Below, one piece after another: positions 5,289-6,820 of a stretch of DNA of 6,820 nt. Position 1 is the stretch's first letter. Every line of letters starts with the position of its first letter. The translations under genes and the position numbers were made by a program. Location of the stretch: contig JAITNT010000033.1 of assembly GCA_031290295.1 (NCBI GenBank), forward strand, positions 1 through 6,820, given 5' to 3'. Under the pieces are notes generated by a model, which was given only the letters and a program-made list of their open reading frames with translations, made no database searches and was not told where the DNA came from. This stretch comes from Clostridiales bacterium. GTDB taxonomy: Bacteria; Bacillota; Clostridia; Christensenellales; DUVY01.

Positions 5289-6010
5289 AGATAGAGGGAC
5301 GCAATTCCGTTTCGGAGGCGATAAACGCGGGGACGACGATAGACAGGCTTGTCGTTTCTAAGGAGCTAAAGGACGCGGGCGCTAACAGGATTATCGCCGC
5401 GGCAAAGTCGCGGGGCATCAAAATTCAGTTTATGGAGCCTGCCGCGCTCGACCGCGAGAGCGCGGGCGGCAGGCATCAGGGCTTTATCGCGGACATAACC
5501 GACTTTAAGTATTGCTCCGTGGACGATATTCTGGAGTACGCCCGCGGCAAGGGCGAGCCGCCGTTTTTGGTAATACTCGACGGCGTAGAGGATCCGCATA
5601 ACCTCGGCAGCGTGCTGAGAGTGACGGAGTGCGGCGGGGTGCACGGGGTTATTATTCCGGAGCGCCGCTCGGTTAACGTCAACGAAACGGTAATACGCGT
5701 TTCGGCGGGGGCGGCGGCGTATATGAGGGTCGCCCGCGTTACCAACATTAACGATACGGTACGGTATTTGAAGGAGCGGAACGTTTTTGTTTTTGCCGCG
5801 GACGCCGCCGGCGAGAGCGTTTATAAGGCTAATCTTAAGGGCGCGCTCGCAATCGTTATAGGCGGCGAGGCCTCGGGCGTTAAGAAGCTCACGCGCGAGC
5901 TTTGCGACGGCGTGGTAAGCCTGCCTATGTTCGGGCAGGTAAATTCGCTTAACGCCTCGGTTGCTTGCGGAGCGGTGATATATGAAGCTGTCAGACAAAG
6001 AACTGAATGA
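5285..6010 (+). CDS. rlmB: 23S rRNA 2'-O-methyltransferase, TrmH/RlmB family
   Basis: A 241-residue SPOUT methyltransferase predicted to methylate the 2'-O of a guanosine in 23S rRNA (Gm2251 in E. coli numbering) with S-adenosylmethionine. The N-terminal RNA-binding part starts MKIEGRNSVSEAI and ends near the HQGFIA block at 64-69. The trefoil-knot motifs are LDGVEDPHNLGSVLR at 98-112, IVIGGEASGVKK at 190-201, and LPMFGQVNSLNASVACG at 213-229. The frame is open upstream to 5222, but ATG 5285 is right: AAGGAG at 5269-5274 precedes it, ATGA couples it to the thyX stop, and the family begins with this sequence. Its last 29 bases are shared with sigH. The mrnC-rlmB-sigH neighbourhood resembles that of Bacillus, supporting the assignment; the exact target nucleotide is inferred. 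Confidence 0.93.
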   Translation: MKIEGRNSVSEAINAGTTIDRLVVSKELKDAGANRIIAAAKSRGIKIQFMEPAALDRESAGGRHQGFIADITDFKYCSVDDILEYARGKGEPPFLVILDGVEDPHNLGSVLRVTECGGVHGVIIPERRSVNVNETVIRVSAGAAAYMRVARVTNINDTVRYLKERNVFVFAADAAGESVYKANLKGALAIVIGGEASGVKKLTRELCDGVVSLPMFGQVNSLNASVACGAVIYEAVRQRTE

Positions 6011-6566
6011 GCTGCTCGCCCGCGCCCGGGCGGGCGATAAGAGCGCGGAGGACCGGCTGCTTAACGATTACCGCACGCTTGTCAAGAGCTGCGCCCGCTC
6101 GTATTTTTTGGCGGGCGGCGACGTCGAGGATCTTATACAGGTGGGCATGATAGGGCTGTGGTCTGCGATACGCGACTACGACGGGAGCAAAAGCGCAAGC
6201 TTTTATACGTTTGCACAATTATGCGTGAACCGCCGTATTATTTCCGCGGTGAAGAAAGCCGGCAGGCAGAAGAACAAGCCGCTTAACGACGCGGCGCCGA
6301 TAGACGACGAAACCGAGGACGGAGCGGAGGGCGCGCTTCCGGATAACGATCCGCTTACCGCGCTTCTGGAGAAGGAAAGGGTCGGCGCCCGGCAAAAAAA
6401 GATCGAGGATAAGCTTACCGCGCTCGAGAAGCAAACGCTTTTTCTTTATCTTGACGGACTGTCCTACGGCGAAATAGCGGGCGGACTTAACAAGGACGAA
6501 AAATCCGTAGACAATACGCTTACAAGAATAAAGAAGAAGCTAAGGGAGGACAAAAGTGGCACATAA
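5982..6566 (+). CDS. sigH: SigH-like RNA polymerase sigma factor
   Basis: A 194-residue sigma-70-family factor closest to SigH (Spo0H), which in Bacillus and clostridia drives transition-state and early sporulation genes. Region 2 contains KSCARSYFLAGGDVEDLIQ at 35-53 and GMIGLWSAIRDYD at 55-67, with SFYTFAQLCVNRRIISAVKKAGRQKNKPLN, very like Bacillus SigH, at 73-102. An acidic linker at 103-130 precedes region 4, whose helix-turn-helix is LDGLSYGEIAGGLN through KSVDNTLTRIKKKL (157-187). The start ATG lies inside rlmB, overlapping by 29 bases, with GGAG at 5969-5972 nine bases before it. It ends 11 bases inside dnaX. The yacP gene found between rlmB and sigH in Bacillus is missing. Whether the organism sporulates cannot be told from this window. 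Confidence 0.88.
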   Translation: MKLSDKELNELLARARAGDKSAEDRLLNDYRTLVKSCARSYFLAGGDVEDLIQVGMIGLWSAIRDYDGSKSASFYTFAQLCVNRRIISAVKKAGRQKNKPLNDAAPIDDETEDGAEGALPDNDPLTALLEKERVGARQKKIEDKLTALEKQTLFLYLDGLSYGEIAGGLNKDEKSVDNTLTRIKKKLREDKSGT

Positions 6567-6820
6567 AGCGCTTTACCGCAGATATCGGCCGCAGGTTTTT
6601 GAGGAAATCATCGGGCAGGAGCATGTTACGCGCACGCTGATGAATCAGATTAAGACGGGCAAAATCGGTCACGCATACTTGTTTTCGGGCAGCCGCGGCA
6701 CGGGTAAAACCACCGCCGCCAAGGTTTTTGCGCGAGCTGTTAACTGTACGGAGAGTAAGACGGGTTCGCCCTGCTGTAAATGCGAGGCGTGTCTTAACTT
6801 CCCCAACATCGACATTTTGG
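6556..6820 (+). CDS. dnaX: DNA polymerase III subunit gamma/tau, N-terminal 88 residues
   Basis: The frame is open to the window edge. It encodes the start of the clamp-loader ATPase that loads the sliding clamp at the replication fork. MAHKALYRRYRPQVFEEIIGQ is the classic DnaX N-terminus, HAYLFSGSRGTGKT at 39-52 contains the Walker A motif, and Cys64, Cys73, Cys76 and Cys79 form the zinc-binding module, with an extra Cys at 74. GTG 6556 is the start: GGGAGGA at 6544-6550 lies five bases before it and the family sequence begins here. It overlaps the sigH end by 11 bases, implying translational coupling. In Bacillus dnaX lies elsewhere, so this junction is lineage-specific. Confidence 0.95.
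   Translation, partial: MAHKALYRRYRPQVFEEIIGQEHVTRTLMNQIKTGKIGHAYLFSGSRGTGKTTAAKVFARAVNCTESKTGSPCCKCEACLNFPNIDIL

Overview
This looks like a chromosomal segment from an uncultured or little-studied member of the Firmicutes, probably Clostridia. The pointers are strong AAGGAGG-type ribosome binding sites, sigma-A-type promoters, a SigH-like sigma factor in the mrnC/rlmB neighbourhood known from Bacillus and Clostridia, a clostridial-type NfeD protein and a flavin-dependent thymidylate synthase. The housekeeping genes are GC-rich and favour GCG and CGC codons; the yjbR and phosphoesterase pair in the middle is visibly more AT-rich.

Layout. Positions 1-467 (minus) hold the start of an NfeD-like membrane protein with a well-formed promoter embedded in inverted repeats. 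Positions 612-2000 (minus) are a complete asparaginyl-tRNA synthetase with its own promoter. A non-coding divergent region (2001-2371) separates it from two plus-strand genes, an MmcQ/YjbR-family protein (2372-2755) and a calcineurin-like metallophosphoesterase (2905-3585). A 542-base stretch without a convincing gene follows. It holds a promoter set in an inverted repeat, a G9 tract, a copy of what looks like a dispersed intergenic repeat, and a run of adjacent RNA-type hairpins.

From 4128 to the right edge runs a tightly packed operon: mrnC (Mini-ribonuclease III), thyX, rlmB, sigH-like and the start of dnaX. Its internal spacings are +3, -4, -29 and -11 bases, so translational coupling is likely. 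It joins 23S rRNA maturation and modification, dTMP synthesis, an alternative sigma factor and the clamp-loader subunit of DNA polymerase III.

The most notable non-coding points are: (1) the yjbR and mrnC promoters place the expected transcription start at or within a few bases of the ATG, with extended -10 boxes and no Shine-Dalgarno, which suggests leaderless mRNAs in a genome where other genes have strong ribosome binding sites; (2) consecutive hairpins at 3955-4079 directly before the gene of a double-strand-specific ribonuclease; (3) a promoter at 3660-3689 with no recognisable gene behind it. No complete new defence or mobile system is visible.
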